This document shows positions 8,858 through 17,050 of a stretch of 64,000 bases of DNA, piece by piece. A model generated the notes under the pieces. That model was not told where the DNA came from. It did not search any database and was given only the letters and a program-made list of their open reading frames with translations. Every line of letters begins with the position of its first letter. Position 1 is the stretch's first letter. Source of the DNA: Flavobacteriaceae bacterium UBA7684. GTDB taxonomy: Bacteria > Bacteroidota > Bacteroidia > Flavobacteriales > Flavobacteriaceae. The translations under genes and the position numbers were made by a program. The stretch is taken from assembly GCA_002482885.1 (NCBI GenBank), contig DLGW01000026.1, positions 1 through 64,000 on the forward strand, written 5' to 3'.

Positions 8858-9523
8858 TTAATTGCTTTTAGCAATTTGTTTGATATCGTTAGAAGAAATG
8901 ATAGCTTGATAAGCGCTGGTTTTATTAGACAAATTTATCATAGCATTTGCAATACTTTCGGCGTCAATTATTTTATATTGATTTAATTTCCCAATAAATA
9001 AAGGTTCAATAATTTTAAAAATAATAAGACCTAATTTTTCAAAAAATCTGTATTCATTTCGTTGTCCACTTATTAATGAAGGTCTTAAAATATAGGTTCG
9101 TTTGATGTTTTGTTGTAATACATCGTGTTCCATTTCTCCCTTTGTTTTATTATAAAACACACTACTTTTGATATCAGCGCCCATTGCCGAAATCACTAAA
9201 AAAGTAGGAATATTATTGACTTTTGAAAGATTTGCGGCCGTTACTGGAATACCATAATCAATTTGTTTATACACCGATTTATCAGGCGTTTTTTTGGACG
9301 TTGTGCCAATACAACAATATACTTCATCGGCTGTAAAATCAGCTTTAAATTGTTCTAAGTTTAAAATGTTACCTATAAACTGCGATACTTTTGCAGGTAA
9401 TCCTTCAATTTTGGTTCTAGAAAATAATTTTATGTTCGAATATCTTTCGTCATTAATTAATTTTTGAAGTACAATATTTCCAGTTAAACCCGTTGCACCT
9501 AATATAATAGCTGTTTTTTTCAT
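8858..9523 (-). CDS. NAD(P)-binding Rossmann protein (HTATIP2/YwnB-like)
   Basis: This 221-residue protein has the N-terminal nucleotide motif GATGLTG (9-15) of atypical short-chain dehydrogenases and resembles HTATIP2/TIP30-like proteins, which bind NADPH but whose substrates are mostly unknown. Other family landmarks are CCIGTTSKKTPDK and the later stretch ISAMGADIKSSVFYNKTKGEME, with the active-site-like Y-x-x-x-K (YNKTK), then LRPSLISGQR. I start it at the ATG at 9523 (MKKTAIILGATG); the frame is open to a TTG at 9559 but that would put 12 residues before the Rossmann strand. It is convergent with the helicase, with only 28 bp between them, and no operon partner is clear. Confidence 0.85.
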   Translation of the reverse strand: MKKTAIILGATGLTGNIVLQKLINDERYSNIKLFSRTKIEGLPAKVSQFIGNILNLEQFKADFTADEVYCCIGTTSKKTPDKSVYKQIDYGIPVTAANLSKVNNIPTFLVISAMGADIKSSVFYNKTKGEMEHDVLQQNIKRTYILRPSLISGQRNEYRFFEKLGLIIFKIIEPLFIGKLNQYKIIDAESIANAMINLSNKTSAYQAIISSNDIKQIAKSN

Positions 9524-9830
9524 TTTAATAATATTTAAACCAAACCAAATAATAAACAAGCAATTTAATTCAAAAGAAGTGTTTTAAACATTTGACATGA
9601 TATAATTAACATTGATTTATAATAGTTTAAACCATTGATTTTATTTGAATTATGATTCTATTATGTTTTATTTTAAATAATTATATTTTGTCCTATAATT
9701 TATATTATGTAAAATAGAATTTTTAATAAAGAGTACTCTATTGTTTGTTTGATTAAAAGATTTAAAAATTGAAGGATTTAATGATTACCCTATTTATTTG
9801 GAAAGTTGAAAGTAAAAAGTCTTAAAATTT
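9524..9830. other. AT-rich intergenic stretch without a gene
   Basis: About 300 bp of very AT-rich DNA between two minus-strand genes. I see no ORF with coding character, no tRNA and no strong hairpin. It should hold the promoter of the gene ending at 8858, but no clear TAnnTTTG box stands out. Confidence 0.5.
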
Positions 9831-10607
9831 CTATTTGTTATAAAATTCCTGTTTTACAAATTTTTTCGCTCCCATTTGACCTTCCTCTATTAGAAAATAA
9901 AAGTCAACGATTGATGGTCTAATTTTTCGATTAATTGAATACTCTTGAATAAATCTAACGGTTTTTCTGAAATTTTTGTCGCCCGTTTCGTTGTCAACAA
10001 TGTTTAACTTTTTAGCTACTTTCATAACAACTAAATCTGGTTTTACACAGTCGTAACCAATATCTAGCAAAAAATGAAGTAACGAAGTTGTTGATTGAAA
10101 AAAAGGAATTTTATTAGTTTTTAGTTTTGCTAAAAGTTGATCGAATCCACACCAAAAATCATAAATATCTTTTTCAGTTTTAATTGTAACTGGAATATTT
10201 GTTTGGTTTAGAATTTCTGAAAAAGAGCCAATATTTTTTATTTTTCGGGCTAAGCTTACAATATGAAATATTTTTGCTTGTTGTCTTATTCCCTTGATTG
10301 AATTCCAATAATTGTCTGCTATATCACAAGGATTAAGTTTTACAACTTTATCTATATTAAAATTCTCAAAAGCTTGATCAAATTTTCCTGATTTAAGAAC
10401 TTGTTCTACAATTTCAGAATTTGAATTTTGACTATAAGCAATTAAATACGAAAGTGTTTTTAAAATTTCACTGTCGCTAGGTATGATAGTAACTATTTTG
10501 TTTTGTCGACTATTTTTTTCATTACTAAATAAAGGCTCATTTTTAAAAAGTTCAACCGTATCAATTATCTTATCAATGTCGTTAAAAATTTTTGTTTTTT
10601 CTGTCAT
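9831..10607 (-). CDS. Unrecognised protein, weak HhH-GPD glycosylase resemblance
   Basis: I do not recognise this 258-residue protein with confidence. It is lysine-rich and AT-rich, with no signal peptide or membrane segment. The C-terminal half has KGIRQQAKIF, then FFQSTTSLLHFLLDIGYDCV followed by KPDLVVMKVAKKLNIV. That order of a hydrophobic helix, a glycine turn, K-P-D and V-x-K-V-A-x-x-L recalls the helix-hairpin-helix DNA glycosylase fold (3-methyladenine glycosylase I, or HhH-GPD with its P-V-D-T-H-V strand), but the normal LPGIG hairpin is not obvious. A diverged DNA-repair fold is only a possibility. It sits alone upstream of a small zinc-ribbon gene on the same strand, with no defence genes next to it. 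Confidence 0.6.
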   Translation of the reverse strand: MTEKTKIFNDIDKIIDTVELFKNEPLFSNEKNSRQNKIVTIIPSDSEILKTLSYLIAYSQNSNSEIVEQVLKSGKFDQAFENFNIDKVVKLNPCDIADNYWNSIKGIRQQAKIFHIVSLARKIKNIGSFSEILNQTNIPVTIKTEKDIYDFWCGFDQLLAKLKTNKIPFFQSTTSLLHFLLDIGYDCVKPDLVVMKVAKKLNIVDNETGDKNFRKTVRFIQEYSINRKIRPSIVDFYFLIEEGQMGAKKFVKQEFYNK

Positions 10608-10680
10608 TCTATATTTTATTACAGCCTTTTGTATTTGCTTAGAGCCAAATCATTGATCTTTTCTATAAAATACTATTTAT

Positions 10681-10962
10681 TCATCTAATTTGAATTACGA
10701 TTCCTCCAAATTTAGCTTCTTCTGCATAACATTCGATTCCCTCTACAAAACAAGTATTACTATTATACTCTTCTTCGGTATCTTCATATATTGCTTTAAA
10801 TCCGCCTGAGAAATCTTCATTTCTGAATAATAATTTTCGTCCATTTTTGTCTTCAGCCTTGTTGTGACAATGATTACAAATATATTTAGGGTATCTAGGA
10901 TTAAATTTCACTTTAACGCTGCAAATTGGACAATATTGATTTTCTAAATCCATGATTAGCAT
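10681..10962 (-). CDS. Small zinc-ribbon-like protein of unknown function
   Basis: This 93-residue protein opens with CPIC at about residues 11-14 and CNHC at about 29-32 (second pair 15 residues after the first). This makes a four-cysteine zinc knuckle or ribbon at the N terminus, followed by an acidic, probably beta-rich tail (FSGGFKAIYEDTEEEYNSNTCFVEGIECYAEEAKFGGIVIQIR). Two ATGs are possible, at 10962 and 10953. I do not know a named family. It precedes the HhH-like gene by about 70 bp on the same strand and could be cotranscribed. Base composition is AT-rich like its neighbour, and both may be accessory genes. Confidence 0.6.
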   Translation of the reverse strand: MLIMDLENQYCPICSVKVKFNPRYPKYICNHCHNKAEDKNGRKLLFRNEDFSGGFKAIYEDTEEEYNSNTCFVEGIECYAEEAKFGGIVIQIR

Positions 10963-10980
10963 TTTGTATTAAAAAATTAA

Positions 10981-11017
10981 ACCATTCATAATTCACAACT
11001 CACCATTCATAATTCAC
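10981..11017. repeat. 16-bp direct repeat pair in intergenic spacer
   Basis: The 16-mer ACCATTCATAATTCAC occurs at 10981-10996 and again at 11002-11017, 21 bp apart, directly after the stop of the CvfB-like gene. Short AT-rich ATTCATAATTCAC-type repeats are common spacer sequence in flavobacteria. I assign no function. Confidence 0.6.
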
Positions 11018-11019
11018 CA

Positions 11020-11847
11020 TCAAACCAACCTAATCCCCTGCTCCTCAATCACAATTTGATGCTGCTTATACAATACTCCAATAGCGCGTTTGAAACTTTT
11101 TTTACTGAGTTGTAATACGGTTTTTATTTCTTCGGGATGACTGTTGTCGTTTAAGCCTAAGTAGCCATTGTTGCTTCTTAATTCTTGTAGGATTTTTTCA
11201 ATGGTTGGATCAATGTTTTCAAAGCCTGTTTTTTGAAGCACTACATCAATTTTGTGGTCGGGTCTTATTTTTTGAATAAAGCCTTTCATTCTATCGCCAA
11301 TACGTAATTCGGTAAAAACGCTGGTTTGATACAACAAACCTCGATGTAACTTATTAATAATCACATTGTAACCCAAGTCGGTTTTTCCTGCAATGATCAA
11401 TTCAACTTCTTCGTTTTCGGTAACGGTAAGTTCGGTATTATCAAAAAGTTTATTGGTTTTACTGGTGGCTACTAAACGATTCGTCATTTCGTCCATATAC
11501 ATGTACACAAAATAACGTTTGTCTTTTTCCATGGGTGTGGCTTGTTCTTTAAACGGAACAAACAAATCTTTTTCTAATCCCCAATTTAAAAAAGCGCCAA
11601 ATTTATTGATGTAATTTACTTTTAAATACGCAAAATCATTCAGTTGAATATAGGGTTTTAAAGTAGTAGATACGGGTCTTTCTTCGTGATCTAAATACAC
11701 AAAAACAGTCAACTCATCCCCTATGTTAAAACGTCTGGGAATATATTTTATTGGGAGTAAAACATCGTGTTCTCCGTCAGTTAAAAACAATCCTACCGAA
11801 GTATCGCGGGCTATAGTGAGCGTATTAAATTTACCTATTTCTATCAT
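11020..11847 (-). CDS. CvfB-like S1 RNA-binding protein
   Basis: This 275-residue protein matches the CvfB/YitL family: two to three S1-like OB-fold modules (GLFLTDGEHDVLLPIKYIP; YLKVNYINKFGAFLNWGLEKDLFVPF; IQKIRPDHKIDVVLQKTGF) and a C-terminal winged-helix segment (LQLSKKSFKRAIGVLYKQHQIVIEEQGIRLV). In Staphylococcus aureus CvfB binds RNA and affects virulence gene expression; in Bacteroidota the role is unknown. The start is the ATG at 11847 (MIEIGKFNTL); a TTG at 11865 is also in frame but adds residues without match. It is divergent from menD, and the 121 bp between them hold both promoters. Confidence 0.88.
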   Translation of the reverse strand: MIEIGKFNTLTIARDTSVGLFLTDGEHDVLLPIKYIPRRFNIGDELTVFVYLDHEERPVSTTLKPYIQLNDFAYLKVNYINKFGAFLNWGLEKDLFVPFKEQATPMEKDKRYFVYMYMDEMTNRLVATSKTNKLFDNTELTVTENEEVELIIAGKTDLGYNVIINKLHRGLLYQTSVFTELRIGDRMKGFIQKIRPDHKIDVVLQKTGFENIDPTIEKILQELRSNNGYLGLNDNSHPEEIKTVLQLSKKSFKRAIGVLYKQHQIVIEEQGIRLV

Positions 11848-11968
11848 AATTTTTGTAAAACACAAAAGTAACTGATATTGTTAAGATTTTTGAGAAATTT
11901 TAAATCTGTTTCATTTCAAATACCATTTTCAACGCCTATTTTTACGGAGAATTTGTAAAAAGGTAAAA

Positions 11969-13633
11969 ATGCTGTATTCCGATATTCCGCAGGCGCAAGG
12001 TGTGATTGAATTGATAAAATCTTACGAAATCAAGCACATTGTGATTTCACCAGGTTCCCGAAATGCTCCTTTAACCATTGGATTTAACGAAGATGCCTAT
12101 TTTACTTGTTATAGCGTGGTGGATGAACGTTGCGCTGGATTTTTTGCCTTAGGCATTGCCCAACAAATGCAACAGCCTGTAGTTGTAGTATGTACCTCGG
12201 GTTCCGCTTTATTGAACTATTACCCTGCCCTTTCCGAAGCTTTTTACAGCCAAATACCTTTAATTGTTTTATCGGCCGACAGACCGCTGAATAAAATAGA
12301 TATTGGCGACGGACAAACCATACGTCAACAAAATGTGTTTGCCAATCACACTTGGTTTAACGCCAATTTAACCGAAGATTGGACGACTGAAAACAATGAT
12401 TTAATCAATCAAGCGATTCAACAAAGTATTGCAAATAAAGGTCCTGTGCATATAAATGCGCCTTTTGAAGAACCTTTGTACGGTACAACCACTACCCTTT
12501 CGGCTGTTGTCAACAAGCTTCCGAAAGAAAAATTAGTGCGTACACTTCCGCAATTGGAATGGAATATTTGCACTGAATCATGGGAAAATGCATCTAAAAA
12601 ACTCATTTTGATAGGTTCCTTAAACGAACATCAAATCAGCGAAGAAACCCTACAAAATTGGATGAACGACCCAACGGTTGTGGTGTTTACCGAAGTGCAA
12701 TCTAACATCAGAAATCAAAAGTTTATTAATTCTATTGACACTTTAATAACCAGTTTCAAAAGTGTTGATTTTGAATGTTTTAAGCCTGAAATTTTAGTTA
12801 CTATTGGTGGGATGATTGTTTCCAAAAGAATCAAATCTTTCTTAAGAAAATACCAACCCCAAGAGCATTGGCACATAGACGAATTACGGGCTTACGACAC
12901 CTTTGAATGTTTGACTAAACACGTAAAATTACAGCCCGAAGTTTTTTTTGAAGAGCTGTACAGTCGTGTGCAAGAAATCCCTGCTTCTGAATATCAAACC
13001 AGCATTTTAAAACTTAAAATACAACGCCAACAAAAACAAGCGCAATTTGCCCCAACAGTTCCGTTCAGTGATTTTTATGTGTATGATGAATTGCTAAAAA
13101 AAATCACCCCTAACTTTCAATTACAAATTGGCAATAGTTCGGCTATACGATATGCGCAATTGTTTGAAATACCCGCAGATTTAGCAGTATTTTCCAACCG
13201 AGGCACTAGTGGCATTGATGGCGCTACTTCTACCGCGGTGGGTGCGACCGTAGGACAAAACAAGCCAGTTATTTTATTGACTGGCGACATTAGTTTTTTT
13301 TACGACAGCAATGCGCTTTGGAACAATTACATTCCGGATAGTTTTAAAATAGTAATCATCAATAATTCTGGCGGAGGAATTTTTAGAATTTTACCTGGGC
13401 ATCAAGAAAAACCCGTATTTAACACCTATTTTGAAACCCAGCATCAGCTCAATGCTTCTCACCTAGCCCAAATGTTTGGTTTTGAATACTTCCAAGCGCA
13501 AGACAAATCTAGCTTTCAAACCAACTATCAAATGTTTTTAAACAGTCCTAAAAAAGCCATTTTTGAAGTTTTTACTCCAACTGAAGTAAATGATGTGGTG
13601 TTGAAGAATTATTTTAAATTTTTGGAGGATTAA
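11969..13633 (+). CDS. menD: 2-succinyl-5-enolpyruvyl-6-hydroxy-3-cyclohexene-1-carboxylate synthase
   Basis: MenD is the thiamine-diphosphate enzyme that joins isochorismate and 2-oxoglutarate in menaquinone synthesis, the only respiratory quinone route of aerobic flavobacteria. The N-terminal pyrimidine-binding domain shows ISPGSRNAPL and VDERCAGFFALG, with the substrate-pocket stretch VCTSGSALLNYYPA. The C-terminal pyrophosphate domain has NRGTSGIDGATSTAVG and GDISFFYDSNALWN, followed by IIINNSGGGIFRILPG. At 554 residues it has full length. No other men gene is adjacent in this window. A short AT-rich hairpin (CATCAA-TT-TTGATG, 13675-13688) followed by T5 may end the transcript. Confidence 0.96.
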   Translation: MLYSDIPQAQGVIELIKSYEIKHIVISPGSRNAPLTIGFNEDAYFTCYSVVDERCAGFFALGIAQQMQQPVVVVCTSGSALLNYYPALSEAFYSQIPLIVLSADRPLNKIDIGDGQTIRQQNVFANHTWFNANLTEDWTTENNDLINQAIQQSIANKGPVHINAPFEEPLYGTTTTLSAVVNKLPKEKLVRTLPQLEWNICTESWENASKKLILIGSLNEHQISEETLQNWMNDPTVVVFTEVQSNIRNQKFINSIDTLITSFKSVDFECFKPEILVTIGGMIVSKRIKSFLRKYQPQEHWHIDELRAYDTFECLTKHVKLQPEVFFEELYSRVQEIPASEYQTSILKLKIQRQQKQAQFAPTVPFSDFYVYDELLKKITPNFQLQIGNSSAIRYAQLFEIPADLAVFSNRGTSGIDGATSTAVGATVGQNKPVILLTGDISFFYDSNALWNNYIPDSFKIVIINNSGGGIFRILPGHQEKPVFNTYFETQHQLNASHLAQMFGFEYFQAQDKSSFQTNYQMFLNSPKKAIFEVFTPTEVNDVVLKNYFKFLED

Positions 13634-13772
13634 CTGATAACCTTCTTAATAAATCAATTTAAAAATTAGTAAATCATCAATTTTGATGTTTTTCAGAACA
13701 AACTGAGTTTAAAAATAGTACTCCCCCTCCTTGTTTTATTACATTTGGAGAATATTTAAAACCCATTTTAAT

Positions 13773-16700
13773 ATGAAAAAACTACTTTTAAAAAAATTGA
13801 TTTTGCTAATCATCGTCCTGGTATGGTGCCAAAACACTCAGGCTCAAGATGTAAAGGATGATGTAATGCTACAAGGATTCTATTGGGATTCTTACAAAAA
13901 CGCTAAAGTAACTGCCGAAGGAGGTACTTATGGCTACCTAAAAAAGATGTTGCCCGAGTTGGCTGCTTCACAATTCGATTTAATTTGGTTACCTCCTCCT
14001 AGTGATGGATTCGATAATGGTTATTTACCTAAACAATTGTTTTTATTTGATTCTAATCATGGAACTACGGCGCAATTAACTAGTTTAATTACCGACATGA
14101 AAAGCAGAAACATGCACGCCTTGGCGGACATTATTGCCAATCACCGCAATGGAACCTTTAGCACTAAAGGGTTTACCAACCCAACTTGGGGTTGTGATGC
14201 CATTGTTTCTAATGACGATTGGAGTACTGGTGGATGTGGTGGTTTAGACGAAGGTGAAGGTTTTAATGGTGTGCAAGATATTGATCACCGACCACTTGCT
14301 GTTCAAAATGGATATAAAGAATACTTAAGTCGTTTAATGACTGCTGGTTTTGACAGTTGGAGATTTGACTTCTCTAAAGGATATCCTGCTAAATACATGT
14401 CGGAATACAGAGCCTCTACACCTACAAAACCTTATATTTCTATTGCCGAATATTGGGATGGAAATGTTACCAGTTTAAAAAACTGGATTAATACAACTAC
14501 ACAAACGTTGTCGGGTACAACAGATAAAACTTCTGCTTTTGATTTTCCGTTGTTCTATATTTTAGAAAGATCAATCCGAAACAATAGCTTTTCGGAATTA
14601 AACTTTTCGGGTCGTATGCCAGGTTTGGCAGGTGAAAATGGTTTTGCAGAGAAAGCGGTTACTTTTTTAGAAAATCACGACACTGCCAGACATAATAATG
14701 GTGCGGGGGAATTTCAAACGACTGAAAAACAAATGAAAGGATACGCTTACATTTTAACGCATCCGGGTATTCCTATGGTATTTTTACCGCATTACGAAGC
14801 GAACAAAGTAAAAATATCAGAATTAATTGCCGTAAGAAAAAACAACGGAATTAATGCTTGGAGCGGTATTGTTATTTCAAATTCAGGAAGTTTTTATTCT
14901 GCCATAATTGATGGTAAAGTAGCCGTAAAAATTGGTGCAGGTGCTTGGTCTCCAGCAGGAACAGGTTGGATATTAAGAACTTCAGGCGTAGATTATGCCG
15001 TTTGGGACAAAGCTGTTGCGCCCATTGCACCCGAAGTAACTATTTCACCAGCAGGTGGAAATTTTGTAACAGGCACAACGGTAAACGTAACTTTATCGGC
15101 TAATGTAAATACCTCAACTATTTTTTACACTTTAGATGGCTCTACACCTACAATCAATTCACTTTCAGCAATTGGTACTAAAGTATTACCTATTACCACT
15201 AATACAACGGTAAAAGCTTTTGTAAGAAATGTGGCTGGGGTAAGTTCGGCTGTTAAAACAGAAATCTATACGTTTAGTGCTCCTACAGCTTTTAAAGTTT
15301 ATTTTAAAAAACCAACTACTTGGAAATCTACGATTAACGTGCATTATTGGAGCGCTGTACCTACGGGAACGGCAAGTTCTTGGCCAGGTATTGCCATGAC
15401 TAAAGATTGTGGGGATTGGTACGTGTTTACATTCCCTGTTGGAATTAACGCAGCCAATTTGTTATTTAATGATGGCGCTAGTGGTAATAAAACTATTGAT
15501 TTAAATAATGTTTCAGGCACAAAATATTACGATAATGCTTGGTTGAATTCTGAACCTGTTAACAGATGTCCGGTAACTTTACCCGAAGTAAGTATTTCAC
15601 CAGCAGGTGGAAATTTTGCAACAGGAACAACAGTAAACGTAACTTTATCGGCTAATGTAAATACGTCAACTATTTTTTACACGTTAGATGGCTCTACGCC
15701 TACTATCAATTCACTTTCAGCAATTGGTACTAAAGTATTACCTATTACCACTAATACAACCGTAAAAGCTTTTGTAAGAAACATAGCAGGTGTAAGTTCA
15801 GCTATTAAAACTGAAACATATACGTTTAGTACTCCAACGGAATTTACTGTTTACTTTAAAAAACCAACCAATTGGAATTCTGCCGTAAAAATTTATTATT
15901 GGAATCCAACAGGAACAGCTCCTGCAGTAACTTGGCCAGGAGTTGCCATGACTAAAGATTGTGGTGATTGGTATAAATTCACTTTCCCGAATACGGTAAG
16001 TGCAACCAACTTAATTTTTAACGATGGTACTTTAAAAACAGTAGATTTAATTGCAGCGGCTGGAATCAGATTTTACGATAATGCTTGGTTGAATTCTGAA
16101 CCTGTTAACAGATGTCCTGTAACTTTACCCGATTTAAATATTTCACCAGCTGGTGGAAATTTTGCAACAGGCACAACGGTAAACGTAACTTTATCGGCTA
16201 ATGTAAATACTTCAACGATTTTTTATACGTTAGATGGCTCTACTCCTACAATCAATTCACTTTCAGCAATTGGCACAAAACTTTTACCAATTACCAATAA
16301 TACAACCGTAAAAGCTTTTGTAAGAAACATAGCAGGTGTAAGTTCAGCTATAAAAACTGAAACCTATACTTTTAGTGCCGCTACTACTTTAACCGTGTTT
16401 TTTAAACCACCAACAACATGGGCTGGAACACCAAAAGTATATTACTGGAGCCCTGTTCCTGCAGGAAGTGTTGCCAACGTAAATTGGCCGGGAGTAAACA
16501 TGACGCTTGATGTAAATGGATTTTACAAACACACCATTGTAGGGCCAACATCCATCAACTTAATTTTTAATAACGGAAATAGTGGTTCAAGCAATCAAAC
16601 CCCTAACCTATTAAATAAAACCAATGGGTATTCATATACTTGGGGAGTAACCGCTGCCAAAGAAGGTGAATTTGTTGAAACACCATTAACTTCGGTTTAT

Positions 16701-16904
16701 CCAAATCCTGTAAGTGACATTTTGTTTATCGAAGGAAGTTCTAGTGTATTTACTTATCAAATGACTTCTTTACAAGGTGTTGTAGTAAAACAAGGGATTT
16801 CTGCCCATAGCATTAATGTAAATGACCTAAGTGAAGGATTGTATATTTTACAAGTACAGTTCGAAAACGGAGAACAACTACAACAAAAAATCATTAAAAA
16901 ATAA
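13773..16904 (+). CDS. Secreted GH13 alpha-amylase, three starch-binding modules, T9SS domain
   Basis: This is an exported starch-degrading enzyme. The ATG at 13773 gives a standard signal peptide (MKKLLLKKLILLIIVLVWCQ, cut near QAQ). The GH13 domain covers about residues 30-425: MLQGFYWDS, DIIANHRNG, nucleophile Asp in FDSWRFDFSKG, acid/base Glu in ISIAEYWDG, and the third acid in FLENHDTAR. It is followed by three repeats of a beta-hexosaminidase-C-type Ig-like domain (SPAGGNFATGTTVNVTLSAN) plus a CBM26-like starch-binding domain (YYWNPTG...WPGVAMTKD). The last roughly 75 residues, from SVYPNPVSDILFIEG to QQKIIKK, form a type A T9SS sorting domain, so it should be carried across the outer membrane and attached or released. 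An upstream TTG is in frame but would precede the signal peptide. A -7 box TACATTTG lies at 13740-13747. Confidence 0.94.
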   Translation: MKKLLLKKLILLIIVLVWCQNTQAQDVKDDVMLQGFYWDSYKNAKVTAEGGTYGYLKKMLPELAASQFDLIWLPPPSDGFDNGYLPKQLFLFDSNHGTTAQLTSLITDMKSRNMHALADIIANHRNGTFSTKGFTNPTWGCDAIVSNDDWSTGGCGGLDEGEGFNGVQDIDHRPLAVQNGYKEYLSRLMTAGFDSWRFDFSKGYPAKYMSEYRASTPTKPYISIAEYWDGNVTSLKNWINTTTQTLSGTTDKTSAFDFPLFYILERSIRNNSFSELNFSGRMPGLAGENGFAEKAVTFLENHDTARHNNGAGEFQTTEKQMKGYAYILTHPGIPMVFLPHYEANKVKISELIAVRKNNGINAWSGIVISNSGSFYSAIIDGKVAVKIGAGAWSPAGTGWILRTSGVDYAVWDKAVAPIAPEVTISPAGGNFVTGTTVNVTLSANVNTSTIFYTLDGSTPTINSLSAIGTKVLPITTNTTVKAFVRNVAGVSSAVKTEIYTFSAPTAFKVYFKKPTTWKSTINVHYWSAVPTGTASSWPGIAMTKDCGDWYVFTFPVGINAANLLFNDGASGNKTIDLNNVSGTKYYDNAWLNSEPVNRCPVTLPEVSISPAGGNFATGTTVNVTLSANVNTSTIFYTLDGSTPTINSLSAIGTKVLPITTNTTVKAFVRNIAGVSSAIKTETYTFSTPTEFTVYFKKPTNWNSAVKIYYWNPTGTAPAVTWPGVAMTKDCGDWYKFTFPNTVSATNLIFNDGTLKTVDLIAAAGIRFYDNAWLNSEPVNRCPVTLPDLNISPAGGNFATGTTVNVTLSANVNTSTIFYTLDGSTPTINSLSAIGTKLLPITNNTTVKAFVRNIAGVSSAIKTETYTFSAATTLTVFFKPPTTWAGTPKVYYWSPVPAGSVANVNWPGVNMTLDVNGFYKHTIVGPTSINLIFNNGNSGSSNQTPNLLNKTNGYSYTWGVTAAKEGEFVETPLTSVYPNPVSDILFIEGSSSVFTYQMTSLQGVVVKQGISAHSINVNDLSEGLYILQVQFENGEQLQQKIIKK
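15030..16650 (+). repeat. Three tandem 546-552 bp in-frame module repeats in the amylase gene
   Basis: The units begin at about 15030, 15582 and 16128. The Ig-like half is nearly identical at the DNA level between copies (CCAGCTGGTGGAAATTTT-type start, then identical stretches over some 240 bp), whereas the CBM26-like halves have diverged. The linker coding for WLNSEPVNRCPVTLP is present after units 1 and 2 but not 3. This fits recent duplication or gene conversion of the linker domain. Confidence 0.85.
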
Positions 16905-16923
16905 TCACCATTTTATAATACTC

Positions 16924-16957
16924 AAAAGGCTGTCCGTAAAACGACAGCCTTTTTTTG
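16924..16957 (+). terminator. Rho-independent terminator after the amylase gene
   Basis: Stem AAAAGGCTGTC (16924-16934) and GACAGCCTTTT (16943-16953), 11 bp with an 8-nt loop, followed by a T-run. It lies 20 bp after the amylase stop. Confidence 0.9.
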
Positions 16958-16987
16958 TTGATGAATAGCAGATTATTGAACAAAACA

Positions 16988-17019
16988 AAACCGCCTAAAG
17001 ATTGCTCCCTAGGCGGTTT
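16988..17019 (-). terminator. Rho-independent terminator for the OmpA gene
   Basis: Inverted repeat AAACCGCCTA (16988-16997) and TAGGCGGTTT (17010-17019). On the minus strand the stem is followed by TTTTG, and it lies about 32 bp beyond the stop of the OmpA-family gene. Confidence 0.8.
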
Positions 17020-17050
17020 CTACTCAAAAAAACAATAATCTTATGAAAAA

